Notes under the pieces: generated by a model
What the model saw: only the letters and a program-made list of their open reading frames with translations
Told to the model about the DNA's origin: nothing
Database searches by the model: none
Part shown: positions 26,320-32,621 of the stretch, piece by piece
Layout of the letters: the number at the start of each line of letters is the position of its first letter
How positions within the stretch are numbered: position 1 is the stretch's first letter
NCBI GenBank assembly: GCA_016711225.1
Contig: JADJTK010000024.1
Location: 1 to 64,000 of the forward strand
Reading direction: 5' to 3'
DNA: 64,000 nucleotides
Origin: Opitutaceae bacterium
GTDB lineage: Bacteria > Verrucomicrobiota > Verrucomicrobiia > Opitutales > Opitutaceae
Translations under genes and position numbers: made by a program

Positions 26320-26775
26320 TCATTTTGATCCGAAGTTGGTTGTTTCGATCCAGAAGGTGGCTGGCCTTGATTGGTCTCGGTCAAGCCCCCGCCCGTCGCC
26401 ATCGAACACAACGCTATATAGGTAAACGCCTGCAGGGACACCCGCCGCCCGGCCTTTTTTCGACATAGTCGCCAGCACCGATTTCTCGAAACCTTCTGTC
26501 GTCGCACGAAGGACCTTCCAAGCTGCCAAATGATGGCTCTCGTCGACAACAATCTCGAGCAGCACTTCACCGTAAGCCCCGGCACGCTTCTCCGAGTACG
26601 GATATCGCGGCGGCGGCAGTCCAAAGTGACCCTTAACCTCAAGCGGCGGCGGCGAGGCAGGGAATGGCGGAGGGCTCCACCGCGCCACACTTTGTTGCTC
26701 GTCGAGCACAGATGGACCGGACGCGTAGCCCGGTAGGACAAGGCTGAATATAAAGACTGCAACGATTGCTTTCAT
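26320..26775 (-). CDS. Cassette 11: secreted TonB-C-terminal-like protein
   Basis: The 151-residue protein has a signal peptide (MKAIVAVFIFSLVLPGYAS). It is followed by a Pro-rich stretch and a segment like the C-terminal domain of TonB/energy-transducer proteins (AYGEVLLEIVVDESHHLAAWKVLRATTEGFEKSVLATM). No transmembrane anchor remains, so a true TonB function is doubtful; such domains also serve as general binding modules. This is the distal cassette, 10 bp from attC(10/11). Its own attC was replaced by a group II intron end. Confidence 0.65.
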   Translation of the reverse strand: MKAIVAVFIFSLVLPGYASGPSVLDEQQSVARWSPPPFPASPPPLEVKGHFGLPPPRYPYSEKRAGAYGEVLLEIVVDESHHLAAWKVLRATTEGFEKSVLATMSKKGRAAGVPAGVYLYSVVFDGDGRGLDRDQSRPATFWIETTNFGSK

Positions 26776-26784
26776 AGATTCTGT

Positions 26785-26875
26785 GCCGAACGCTCCGGAT
26801 CAGCAACGCCGAACACCGGATACTGAGGTTGAAAGGAACATCGTAGAGGCGTTGCGCTGTGACCGCTGGTTCGGC
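26785..26875 (-). other. attC between cassettes 10 and 11
   Basis: A 91-bp site bounded by GCCGAAC (26785) and GTTCGGC (26869-26875), with imperfect inner symmetry. The cassette 11 ATG lies 10 bp from the core. Confidence 0.75.
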
Positions 26876-26879
26876 CGTT

Positions 26880-27422
26880 TCATTGATCGCCGACTTTAAC
26901 GACCCCGATGTAATCGCTGGGCTGCTCATGATAGTCGCGGGCAACGTAATCATAGGCGAACCATTCAAATCTCGGTAGGCGCATCGCTTCCGCAAACGTC
27001 TGCGCCGGCTGACTGTCGATCGCGGCGTCAATGTCAGCAGGATGCAGGACAGCTTCGATCGCCGCTATTGCTCGATCTGCTTCGACTCCGAGCATCTCTG
27101 CGATCGGCGCCTTCGCATAACGCGAAAGGTCGACGCGCACATCGTCATCCCATCCACAGTCGTAAGCACTGACTGCCTTGTCGCCTTCAAACAACGCGAA
27201 AGTCCATCCGTGATCCTCTGCTGACACGAAGTGCAATAGCGTCCCGGTATTTTGGGAGACAACGCGCTGATCGGGCGCGAAGGAATGATCCGCGATCACA
27301 ATGGGAATCCAGCCATTCGCCGGAGGAAAGACATAGCCTTTCAGGCCAGAACGCCGGACTAGCGCGACGCCTTCGTCAATGTCGGTGCCACGTAGATGGT
27401 AGCTCTCACTAAATTCGCTCAT
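26880..27422 (-). CDS. Cassette 10: unknown acidic protein
   Basis: The 180-residue protein starts at ATG 27420-27422, 7 bp from the attC core. It is acidic and soluble (GYVFPPANGWIPIVIADHSF, FALFEGDKAVSAYDCGWDDDV, FEWFAYDYVARDYHEQP) with no signal peptide. It resembles small immunity- or SMI1/KNR4-like folds only loosely. I do not recognise the family. Confidence 0.6.
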   Translation of the reverse strand: MSEFSESYHLRGTDIDEGVALVRRSGLKGYVFPPANGWIPIVIADHSFAPDQRVVSQNTGTLLHFVSAEDHGWTFALFEGDKAVSAYDCGWDDDVRVDLSRYAKAPIAEMLGVEADRAIAAIEAVLHPADIDAAIDSQPAQTFAEAMRLPRFEWFAYDYVARDYHEQPSDYIGVVKVGDQ

Positions 27423-27429
27423 GTGTTTT

Positions 27430-27515
27430 GCCGAACGCTTACGGATGAGGGACGGCGGCCCCCTGACTCGGATTGGAAGGCGGGACCTTTGCCGACGTTC
27501 CATCTGGCCGCTGGT
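27430..27515 (-). other. attC between cassettes 9 and 10, split by an intron
   Basis: The site begins with GCCGAAC at 27430. Its other core is split: GT at 27514-27515, then the 251-nt intron, then TAGCC at 27767-27771. Joined, these give GTTAGCC and a 91-bp attC like its neighbours. Confidence 0.75.
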
Positions 27516-27766
27516 GTGCGCCCGACATGACCGTGAACCAAGAAGTGAAAGTCTTCGATGTGCGAATCCAAAACTAAAGCATTAGACGAAAGCAACTGCG
27601 ACGCCGCGAGGCGCCGTGGGAAGGAAGCTGGAGTCAAAACGGCGAGCCCACCATCAGCCGGCGGCGCCCTGCGCGCCGGCGGCTGATGGAGACTGGAATC
27701 GCCCGGTACGGACCCGTACGCCGGGTGGTGTGGGGACCGGCGGCTAACTACCGCCGGCTACCCGAT
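27516..27766 (+). mobile_element. Short ORF-less group IIC intron inserted in attC
   Basis: The 251-nt element starts GTGCGCCCGACATG, like the 5' end of class C introns. It keeps domain I fragments (GTGAAAGTC..., AAGGAAGCTGGAGTC), a 17-19-bp hairpin with CCATCAGCCGGC/GCCGGCGGCTGATGG arms (27646- region), a domain V (CCCGGTACGGACCCGTACGCC then GGGTGGTGTGG), a domain VI and the ending CTACCCGAT. Removal restores a perfect attC core (GT+TAGCC). Full-length relatives are about 1.9 kb with a reverse transcriptase; here most of domains I-IV and the ORF are missing. Confidence 0.75.
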
Positions 27767-27780
27767 TAGCCCTCCGTTTT

Positions 27781-28173
27781 TCATTCTTTCCGGCCTCCGG
27801 CGACGTATACCGCACTGCTCTTCTCGGGTGGCTCGATCCTCCAACCAAATACCGCGCACACCGCGACTGCAGCAATGCGCACCGCTTGCCAGCGCGGATC
27901 GTCTGCTAGGGCTGCGGCATCGCAAAACATTCGCGCATTTGCCGCGCCTGAATGGCGGGTGATGGTCTGATCCAGGACACCGATCGCCCTTTCTTTTTCT
28001 TCCGTGAAGCCGTCTGTCCGCTCGACGCGGTACAGGTCTAGCGCGTCGCCCCAATCGATAACGAGTTCGTCGCCGATGCAAACGAACGGTGGGCAAAGAG
28101 CGATCTGAGCCTTCGCGTCCGCCGCAAGGGCAAGCGTCGCGCGCCGAAATTCAATCTCTCGCCGGGTGCTCAT
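27781..28173 (-). CDS. Cassette 9: unknown protein
   Basis: The 130-residue protein starts at ATG 28171-28173, 7 bp from the attC core. It is helical and soluble (EIEFRRATLALAADAKAQIALC, FVCIGDELVIDWGDALDLYR, AVRIAAVAVCAVFGW) with no signal peptide or known motif. Family not recognised. Confidence 0.6.
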   Translation of the reverse strand: MSTRREIEFRRATLALAADAKAQIALCPPFVCIGDELVIDWGDALDLYRVERTDGFTEEKERAIGVLDQTITRHSGAANARMFCDAAALADDPRWQAVRIAAVAVCAVFGWRIEPPEKSSAVYVAGGRKE

Positions 28174-28180
28174 TGTCTTT

Positions 28181-28270
28181 GGCCAACGATTCAGGTGTGC
28201 CATGCCGGGCGGCAGGCGGTGATTGAAAACCGGGCACTTAACCGGCATTGGCACTGGTGGCTGGTTGGCC
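28181..28270 (-). other. attC between cassettes 8 and 9
   Basis: A 90-bp site with outer cores GGCCAAC (28181) and GTTGGCC (28264-28270). The inner arms GTGTGCCATGCCGG and CCGGCATTGGCAC pair imperfectly. The core pair differs from neighbours at both ends together, so it still pairs (compensatory change). Confidence 0.8.
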
Positions 28271-28279
28271 CTCCGTTTC

Positions 28280-28645
28280 TCATTTTGCTCTGAGTTCTGC
28301 AATTCGGGGCTGCACCCTTTGCCAGTGCCGACCGTACATCCAACGATGGTGGAAGGACCAGATTCGAATCGGTGGCCGCCGGTCATATTTGGGCGCCATC
28401 TTCTCTCTGATCCAATCTGGATTAATCCCAGCCCACTCTCCGGCCATGGAAAACATGTTCACTTTGCAGGTCGGATAGACTTCGTAGACCAGTATCTCCT
28501 CCAGCTCCTTCGCTGAGTAACCGCTGGCGGCGAGGACCTGTGCGATCCTCTCGTGATCTTCAGCCTGCAATTCAGTATCGAGGAAGAATTCCGAGAACGC
28601 TTCCCAGACTGGCATGCGCTCTTCGAACTGTGCGTCAGTGGGCAT
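28280..28645 (-). CDS. Cassette 8: DUF7079-like protein
   Basis: The 121-residue protein (EERMPVWEAFSEFFLDTELQ..., GYSAKELEEILVYEVYPTC, VNMFSMAGEWAGINPDWIRE) matches a family of small helical proteins of unknown function that I recall as DUF7079; these are often found singly in accessory DNA. No signal peptide. It starts 8 bp from the attC core. Confidence 0.6.
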   Translation of the reverse strand: MPTDAQFEERMPVWEAFSEFFLDTELQAEDHERIAQVLAASGYSAKELEEILVYEVYPTCKVNMFSMAGEWAGINPDWIREKMAPKYDRRPPIRIWSFHHRWMYGRHWQRVQPRIAELRAK

Positions 28646-28653
28646 TTTCTTCC

Positions 28654-28744
28654 GGCCAACGATTCAGGTCAGGAACGCCGGCCATCCGGCTCAGTCGAAG
28701 AGGACGGGGACTTTGCCGGCGTTCCCTGTAGTGGCTGGATCGGC
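28654..28744 (-). other. attC between cassettes 7 and 8 (mutated core)
   Basis: A 91-bp site from GGCCAAC (28654) to GATCGGC (28738-28744). The second core has GAT where the others have GTT, so the conserved AAC/GTT triplet is lost on one side. Confidence 0.65.
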
Positions 28745-28760
28745 TCCGTTTTCATCTCTT

Positions 28761-29168
28761 CTAGTCCCACCACGCGACCAATACTGGCTGCGGGTGCAAT
28801 GCTGTCACTGCTGGCGGGACATTGAATCCGGATGCTGGCCCGACTTCATCAGGCTCAAGCCGAGCAAGCTGAGCTTTTAGCTCTCCTTCCGAAATGCTTC
28901 CGAAAACATACACGGTGTCCGCGAACGGCCACGAATCCGCACCCGGGTCTGGCTCCGCAATTTGCGCATAAATGGCGACGACATCTGGCCGCTGAGCGAG
29001 CGCAGCAAATGCCTTCCGGAAGACATCAATGCCTGGATGCTCGGTGAGATTGCATCCAATGGAACCGAGATCGTCATTGCCGTCGAAGAAACGGGCGATG
29101 GGAACCAACAGCGGTTCGTCTTTTCCGGAGAGTTCTTCGACAAGGGCGTTGCGTTTTGGGGTGTTCAT
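28761..29168 (-). CDS. Cassette 7: unknown protein
   Basis: The 135-residue protein starts at ATG 29166-29168, 8 bp from the attC core (MNTPKRNALVEELSGKDEPL...). It reads as a soluble alpha/beta protein (LLVPIARFFDGNDDLGSIGCN, DVVAIYAQIAEPDPGADSWP, TVYVFGSISEGELKAQLARL). Similar 'FFDGNDDLGSIGCNL' proteins occur as stand-alone hypotheticals in diverse bacteria. Function unknown. Confidence 0.6.
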   Translation of the reverse strand: MNTPKRNALVEELSGKDEPLLVPIARFFDGNDDLGSIGCNLTEHPGIDVFRKAFAALAQRPDVVAIYAQIAEPDPGADSWPFADTVYVFGSISEGELKAQLARLEPDEVGPASGFNVPPAVTALHPQPVLVAWWD

Positions 29169-29176
29169 TTTCTTCC

Positions 29177-29267
29177 GCCGAACGTCAGAGGTCAGGAACG
29201 CCGGGCACCGGGCTCGGTCGCAGGAGAAGGGACTTTCCCCGGCGTTCCCTGTGGTGACTTGTTCGGC
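29177..29267 (-). other. attC between cassettes 6 and 7
   Basis: A 91-bp site with cores GCCGAAC (29177) and GTTCGGC (29261-29267) and inner GGAACGCCGG / CCGGCGTTCC arms. The end of cassette 6's reading frame runs into it. Confidence 0.8.
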
Positions 29268-29731
29268 CATCTGATTTTCCGGTCAAAACGGTTTGCGAGC
29301 CTCGCGTATATGCATGGAGGCACAATCAGCCAGCCAACTCCTACAGCCATCGAGATCCACCAAGGGGCAAAAAAGAACACGGCAACAATCACCCAATTCC
29401 AGAGTACGGTGAACGGGAAGAAGATGGTATAGAGCATCATGTCCGAAAAGCGGATCAGATTGCTTTGCTGATTGTAGTTTGGAACCAGGTGATCGAACCT
29501 CGAATAGAACCATATCCAGAGGGCGGCGAAGACCAGATATGGCATCAAGCTACGTATTCGACTCTTCTTAGGCGAAGCTCCGATACGGCCGCCAGCAAAG
29601 TGAACGACGAAAGGAGTGGCGAGAATCACGATGACGATGGCGATCGCCGCGATACGACCCTGTGGCGACGAAAATCGATCGAACTGCAGATAGGCCGAGT
29701 TGCAGTACGGACATGCGAGAAAGGGAGTCAT
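29192..29731 (-). CDS. Cassette 6: membrane protein with CPYC motif
   Basis: The 179-residue protein begins MTPFLACPYCNSAYLQF, a lone CxxC that could be half of a zinc ribbon. Three or four membrane helices follow (about 28-48, 62-80, 100-120, 122-145). The last 25 residues are encoded by attC(6/7). Function unknown. Confidence 0.6.
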   Translation of the reverse strand: MTPFLACPYCNSAYLQFDRFSSPQGRIAAIAIVIVILATPFVVHFAGGRIGASPKKSRIRSLMPYLVFAALWIWFYSRFDHLVPNYNQQSNLIRFSDMMLYTIFFPFTVLWNWVIVAVFFFAPWWISMAVGVGWLIVPPCIYARLANRFDRKIRWPNKSPQGTPGKVPSPATEPGARRS

Positions 29732-29742
29732 CTTTATCTTCT

Positions 29743-29833
29743 GCCGAACGTTTACGGATGAGCCACGCCGGGTCCTGGTGTGGTAGGTGAAACGGGCTCT
29801 TTACCGGCGTTGGCCTCTGGCCGCTGGTTGGGC
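29743..29833 (-). other. attC between cassettes 5 and 6
   Basis: A 91-bp site with cores GCCGAAC (29743) and GTTGGGC (29827-29833). Cassette 5's stop codon lies inside it. Confidence 0.75.
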
Positions 29834-30171
29834 GTTTCTTCTCTGGTTCGAATGGCTCTAATCTCTGCTGATAACTGAAAGATCTCCTTCTGCTGCATCT
29901 CATCATTCATCTTGTGGTAACAGTAATGACGATATGTGCCCAGAAAAACGGTGAGACAGAAGCAAGACCAGGCTAGATGGACATGGAGCTTTTTCCATTT
30001 CCCAACCAGCACAATTATACCGCACAGCAGAATCAACAATGGAGCCGCGGATTTGCTCCCATGCGGCTCATCCAGATGGCCGACCGGCGCAGTGGACACT
30101 TCGGCTGCCAATATTAGGAAGAACACGGCGGTGAAGACCTTCCAGACGATATTTCGAATCTGAGCGCTCAT
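29752..30171 (-). CDS. Cassette 5: small membrane protein
   Basis: The 139-residue protein starts at ATG 30169-30171 (a TTG 12 bp earlier is inside the attC core and is not preferred). Three hydrophobic helices (about 9-27, 43-58, 66-84) precede a charged tail, and the final 25 residues are attC-encoded. Function unknown. Confidence 0.55.
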   Translation of the reverse strand: MSAQIRNIVWKVFTAVFFLILAAEVSTAPVGHLDEPHGSKSAAPLLILLCGIIVLVGKWKKLHVHLAWSCFCLTVFLGTYRHYCYHKMNDEMQQKEIFQLSAEIRAIRTREETPNQRPEANAGKEPVSPTTPGPGVAHP

Positions 30172-30177
30172 GTATTT

Positions 30178-30269
30178 GGCCAACGCTTCATAGGTGAGGG
30201 ACGACGGGCACCAGACTTTGCCGAAGGAAGGGACGCTTCCCCGGAGTTCCTTCTAGTGTCTGGTTCGGC
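30178..30269 (-). other. attC between cassettes 4 and 5
   Basis: A 92-bp site with cores GGCCAAC (30178) and GTTCGGC (30263-30269). Inner arms are more diverged than in its neighbours. Confidence 0.7.
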
Positions 30270-30276
30270 CGGGTCT

Positions 30277-30504
30277 TCATTTCTTCAGCTGTGTCGCGAG
30301 CAGAATGAGCAGGCAGATTCCGGCAAAACTGCCGCCGAAGGCTTTCATGAAGAAGATCCAGCCGCTTTCAGGAATCGACCCGAAGCCCAGCTTGTCGCTC
30401 TGCGCTTTCTTTGCCTTCCCAAGCGGTCGCGCAAACACCACCAGCGCGATGCCGACAATCATCCCGAGACTGCCGAACCAAAACGGGAACGAGTCGAAGG
30501 TCAT
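30277..30504 (-). CDS. Cassette 4: 75-aa membrane protein
   Basis: The small protein has two membrane helices (about 9-26, FGSLGMIVGIALVVFA, and about 52-71, FGGSFAGICLLILLAT) separated by a basic loop with QSDKLGFGSIPESG. Start ATG 30502-30504 is 14 bp from the attC core. Function unknown. Confidence 0.6.
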   Translation of the reverse strand: MTFDSFPFWFGSLGMIVGIALVVFARPLGKAKKAQSDKLGFGSIPESGWIFFMKAFGGSFAGICLLILLATQLKK

Positions 30505-30518
30505 GGGCTTCTTCTTTC

Positions 30519-30608
30519 GCCGAACGTTTCAGGTGTGCCATGCCGGGCGGCTGGCGGTGATTGGAAACCGGGCGCTTCCCCGGCATTGGCACTGGTGTCT
30601 GGTTCGCC
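30519..30608 (-). other. attC between cassettes 3 and 4
   Basis: A 90-bp site with cores GCCGAAC (30519) and GTTCGCC (30602-30608). It is nearly identical in its interior to the sites at 28181 and 31529. Confidence 0.8.
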
Positions 30609-30617
30609 CTCCGTTTT

Positions 30618-30995
30618 TCATCTGCGTAATTGATTGGCGGCAACCTCGAAGCCCTGTGCTGCCGCATAGTCCGACGCTCGGGCCCCGAACGCATCGGATA
30701 GGGCTGGGTCGGCACCTGCACGCAGAAGCTTCTGAATGAGGTCAAGATCTCCGACACTTGCCGCTTCCATCAACGGTGTGGTGCCATTCGAATCCTTCGC
30801 ATCGATTTCGGCGCCATGCGCGATGAGTAGCTCAACAATCGCATGGTGGCCGCCGACAACAGCCTCGTGTAGCGCTGTGCGACTCAAGGAATCACGAACA
30901 CAGGGCGATCCATTTTGGGATAGATACAAGGCCACCGACCCGAGATCCCCATCCTCTGCAGATGTGATGAATGATTCTTTGGCTTCGTCGTCCAT
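30618..30995 (-). CDS. Cassette 3: ankyrin-repeat protein
   Basis: The 125-residue protein starts at ATG 30993-30995. It has about three and a half ankyrin repeats (SRTALHEAVVGGHHAIVELLIAHGAEIDA, GTTPLMEAASVGDLDLIQKLLRAGADPAL), so it is a protein-binding module on its own. No signal peptide. The longer open frame upstream is attC sequence. Confidence 0.8.
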   Translation of the reverse strand: MDDEAKESFITSAEDGDLGSVALYLSQNGSPCVRDSLSRTALHEAVVGGHHAIVELLIAHGAEIDAKDSNGTTPLMEAASVGDLDLIQKLLRAGADPALSDAFGARASDYAAAQGFEVAANQLRR

Positions 30996-31000
30996 TGCTT

Positions 31001-31090
31001 GGCGAACGCTACAGGTGTGCCATGCCGGATACCGGACGGCGATTGGAAAAGCGACGTGATACCGGCATTGGCACTGGTGTCTGGTTCGGC
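31001..31090 (-). other. attC between cassettes 2 and 3
   Basis: A 90-bp site with cores GGCGAAC (31001) and GTTCGGC (31084-31090) and inner GTGTGCCATGCCGG / CCGGCATTGGCAC arms. Confidence 0.8.
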
Positions 31091-31093
31091 CTC

Positions 31094-31522
31094 CTATTGA
31101 AGGCCATAGCCGTGAGGAGGAGTGCTGAATCGGGGGAGGTAACGGATCTCCCTGACTTCGATATAGTAAAAATAGAACGGCTGTGGGATCTCCTGTATCA
31201 TGCCTCCGCTGGGCCAATGCGAAAACTTCTTCACGACTCCGGATACTGCGACCGCCTTCCCTGAGTCATTGAGCATCGCGTCGGTCGTCTTCCCGCGCAA
31301 GCTGTACAAGACTCCATCCAATGTGGCCACACATATGCCGCACGGCCCCTTTGTCTCTACCCAGACGACCCCTTCCACGGTGATGCTCTGGTCGAGCTGG
31401 TTCTCGAATACCAAGCGATGTTTTTCTTGTGTGTGATACAGCGGAGGATTCTTCCAGGGCGAAGGAGACGCGCACCCCGATAGCGCTATCACAGCGACGG
31501 AGAGGAGAATTGGCGTCTTCAT
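31094..31522 (-). CDS. Cassette 2: lipoprotein of unknown function
   Basis: The 142-residue protein starts at ATG 31520-31522 and has a lipoprotein signal (MKTPILLSVAVIALSGC, Cys 17). The mature part is beta-rich (HRLVFENQLDQSITVEGVVWV, GVLYSLRGKT, FYFYYIEVREIRYLPRF). Family not recognised. The frame upstream of this ATG is attC and was left out. Confidence 0.7.
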   Translation of the reverse strand: MKTPILLSVAVIALSGCASPSPWKNPPLYHTQEKHRLVFENQLDQSITVEGVVWVETKGPCGICVATLDGVLYSLRGKTTDAMLNDSGKAVAVSGVVKKFSHWPSGGMIQEIPQPFYFYYIEVREIRYLPRFSTPPHGYGLQ

Positions 31523-31528
31523 TCTTTT

Positions 31529-31619
31529 GCCGAACGATTCAGGTGTGCCATGCCGGGCGGCTGGCGGTGATTGGAAACCGGGCACTCTTCCCGGCATTGG
31601 TACTGGTGGCTGGTTCGGC
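31529..31619 (-). other. attC between cassettes 1 and 2
   Basis: A 91-bp site with cores GCCGAAC (31529) and GTTCGGC (31613-31619). The most regular site of the array. Confidence 0.85.
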
Positions 31620-31621
31620 TG

Positions 31622-32129
31622 TCATTCTTTAGGGAACTCCAAGGATGCGATAACCACCGACCAAATCCTTCGGGCATTCTGCAGTGCCGGCTGAAAAATC
31701 CACTTCGAAGAAATCTCAGAGTGTGGCCTTCTCAAAGGCCGGGTCGCTTGCCGAGAGGAGCCGAGCCTCAACAACGTGCCCCGTGTTGTCGACCACGAGA
31801 ACCACCCTCGATGAACCGCTCTTCCCTTCGCGAACGGCACGAGCGGGAGTGAGAAACAGCGGAGGGGACTCCGGGAACCTCGCTGGCCGGTGTAATCGCC
31901 GCTCAGGCGCCAACCTTCGCGCAGTCCCTCACGAGATCTGCTCGATCTGAGAACAAAGTCAGTACCTTCGAGATAGTCTCCCGGGATCGGCGTCATATGC
32001 AGGCAGAACCTCTTTGCACACGGCCGGCACTTCTCTGGGAAGAGGCTCTTCGTAGTGGGGCTTCTCGGTCGTGCTGCACCCGACGATAAGCATCACGCAC
32101 AGGGAAGATATGAGGACGCTTCGCTTCAT
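31622..32129 (-). pseudogene. Cassette 1: TonB-C-terminal-like lipoprotein, multiple frame breaks
   Basis: The start (ATG 32127-32129) encodes a lipoprotein signal (MKRSVLISSLCVMLIVGC) but meets a stop at 31959 after 56 codons. Homology then passes through two other frames: PGDYLEGTDFVLRSS..., then SGSSRVVLVVDNTGHVVEARLLSASDPAFEKATL, then back to ISSKWIFQPALQNARR...EFPKE ending at 31622. The pieces together look like a TonB C-terminal domain protein, as in cassette 11. Three frame changes in 500 bp indicate decay rather than one sequencing slip. Confidence 0.7.
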
Positions 32130-32131
32130 TC

Positions 32132-32390
32132 GCCGAACAGTAGGGATTCACCTCAGTTGAATGTAGCTTTAGCCGGAAGCGGTGGAGGAGAGGTTCTGGC
32201 CTGCAACTCGTTGATGGAGAATGATCGGATTGCGCGAATGTTGCTTTCGCCGGGTGGTTTTTGGGGAGCAAAAGCGACATTCGCTCTGGAGCCCATTTCG
32301 CCCACTTTTCCTGCTCGAAAAGCGACGCGCGCGTCGGAATGCAGGCGCGAGGTCGGAATTGGGAAAATCCTCAAAAAGAAGGGCGGAGCG
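32132..32390 (-). other. Putative attI region between cassette 1 and intI
   Basis: GCCGAAC at 32132-32138 (GTTCGGC on the minus strand) is the attI/cassette junction core, 3 bp from the cassette 1 ATG. The 250 bp up to the integrase start show no second attC and no gene; this is where attI and the cassette promoter should be. Confidence 0.6.
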
Positions 32391-32621
32391 ATGAATTCCA
32401 ACCAAGCTGGGCAGAATCGCGATAAGTTGATTCTTTGCTTCCCGAATTGGACTGCAGCGTTGGCGGCGGCGCTGGAACCCGCCGCGAAGGAGCGGTACCG
32501 GCGCGAGATCCTCGCGTTCCTGCACCACTGTAAAATCCACCATGCGGGGGCGAGCATCATCCTGGCCAAGGCGTATCTCTCAGTCGCCGAGACACAAGGA
32601 CGAAGTGGAGCGGCGGCCTAA
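32391..32621 (+). pseudogene. intI: Integron integrase, N-terminal fragment
   Basis: ATG at 32391, with AAGGGCGGAG just before it, begins a 76-codon frame. Its sequence (FPNWTAALAAALEP, AKERYRREILAFLHHCKIHHAG, SIILAKAYLSVAETQGRSG) matches the SAM-like N-terminal core-binding domain of tyrosine recombinases of the verrucomicrobial integron-integrase type. The frame stops at TAA 32619-32621, just where such proteins go on with ...REALRWFF. The catalytic domain (Arg, HxxR, Tyr) is absent and does not appear in other frames downstream, where dispersed repeats begin. The open frame also runs upstream of 32391, but that part is attI sequence. Confidence 0.65.

Larger units (their letters stand above)
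26314..32621 (-). mobile_element. Chromosomal integron: 11-cassette array with truncated integrase
   Basis: Eleven short minus-strand genes each start within about 5-20 bp of an attC core and end before or inside the next attC. Ten attC sites (90-92 bp) can be aligned; each has GCCGAAC/GGCCAAC-type and GTTCGGC/GTTGGCC-type outer cores and a shared CAGGTGTGCCATGCC...GGCATTGGCACTGG-like inner arm pair. The 5' fragment of a tyrosine recombinase reads away from the array on the plus strand, with the putative attI between: the classic integron geometry. Cassettes are visibly AT-richer than the host DNA. The integrase lacks its catalytic part. Confidence 0.85.

Noticed and set aside
26295..26762. 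An alternative minus-strand frame over cassette 11
   Set aside because: The frame with a signal peptide and TonB-like segment (26320-26775) is clearly the real one.
26200..32600. CRISPR array, because of regularly spaced similar repeats
   Set aside because: Repeats are ~90 bp with imperfect internal symmetry and variable middle, and 'spacers' are 200-600 bp genes; this fits attC sites, not CRISPR.
32055..32621. A 188-aa protein running through attI into the integrase fragment
   Set aside because: The part before 32391 overlaps the cassette 1 start and attI on the other strand and has no homology; an ATG with a good RBS exists at 32391.
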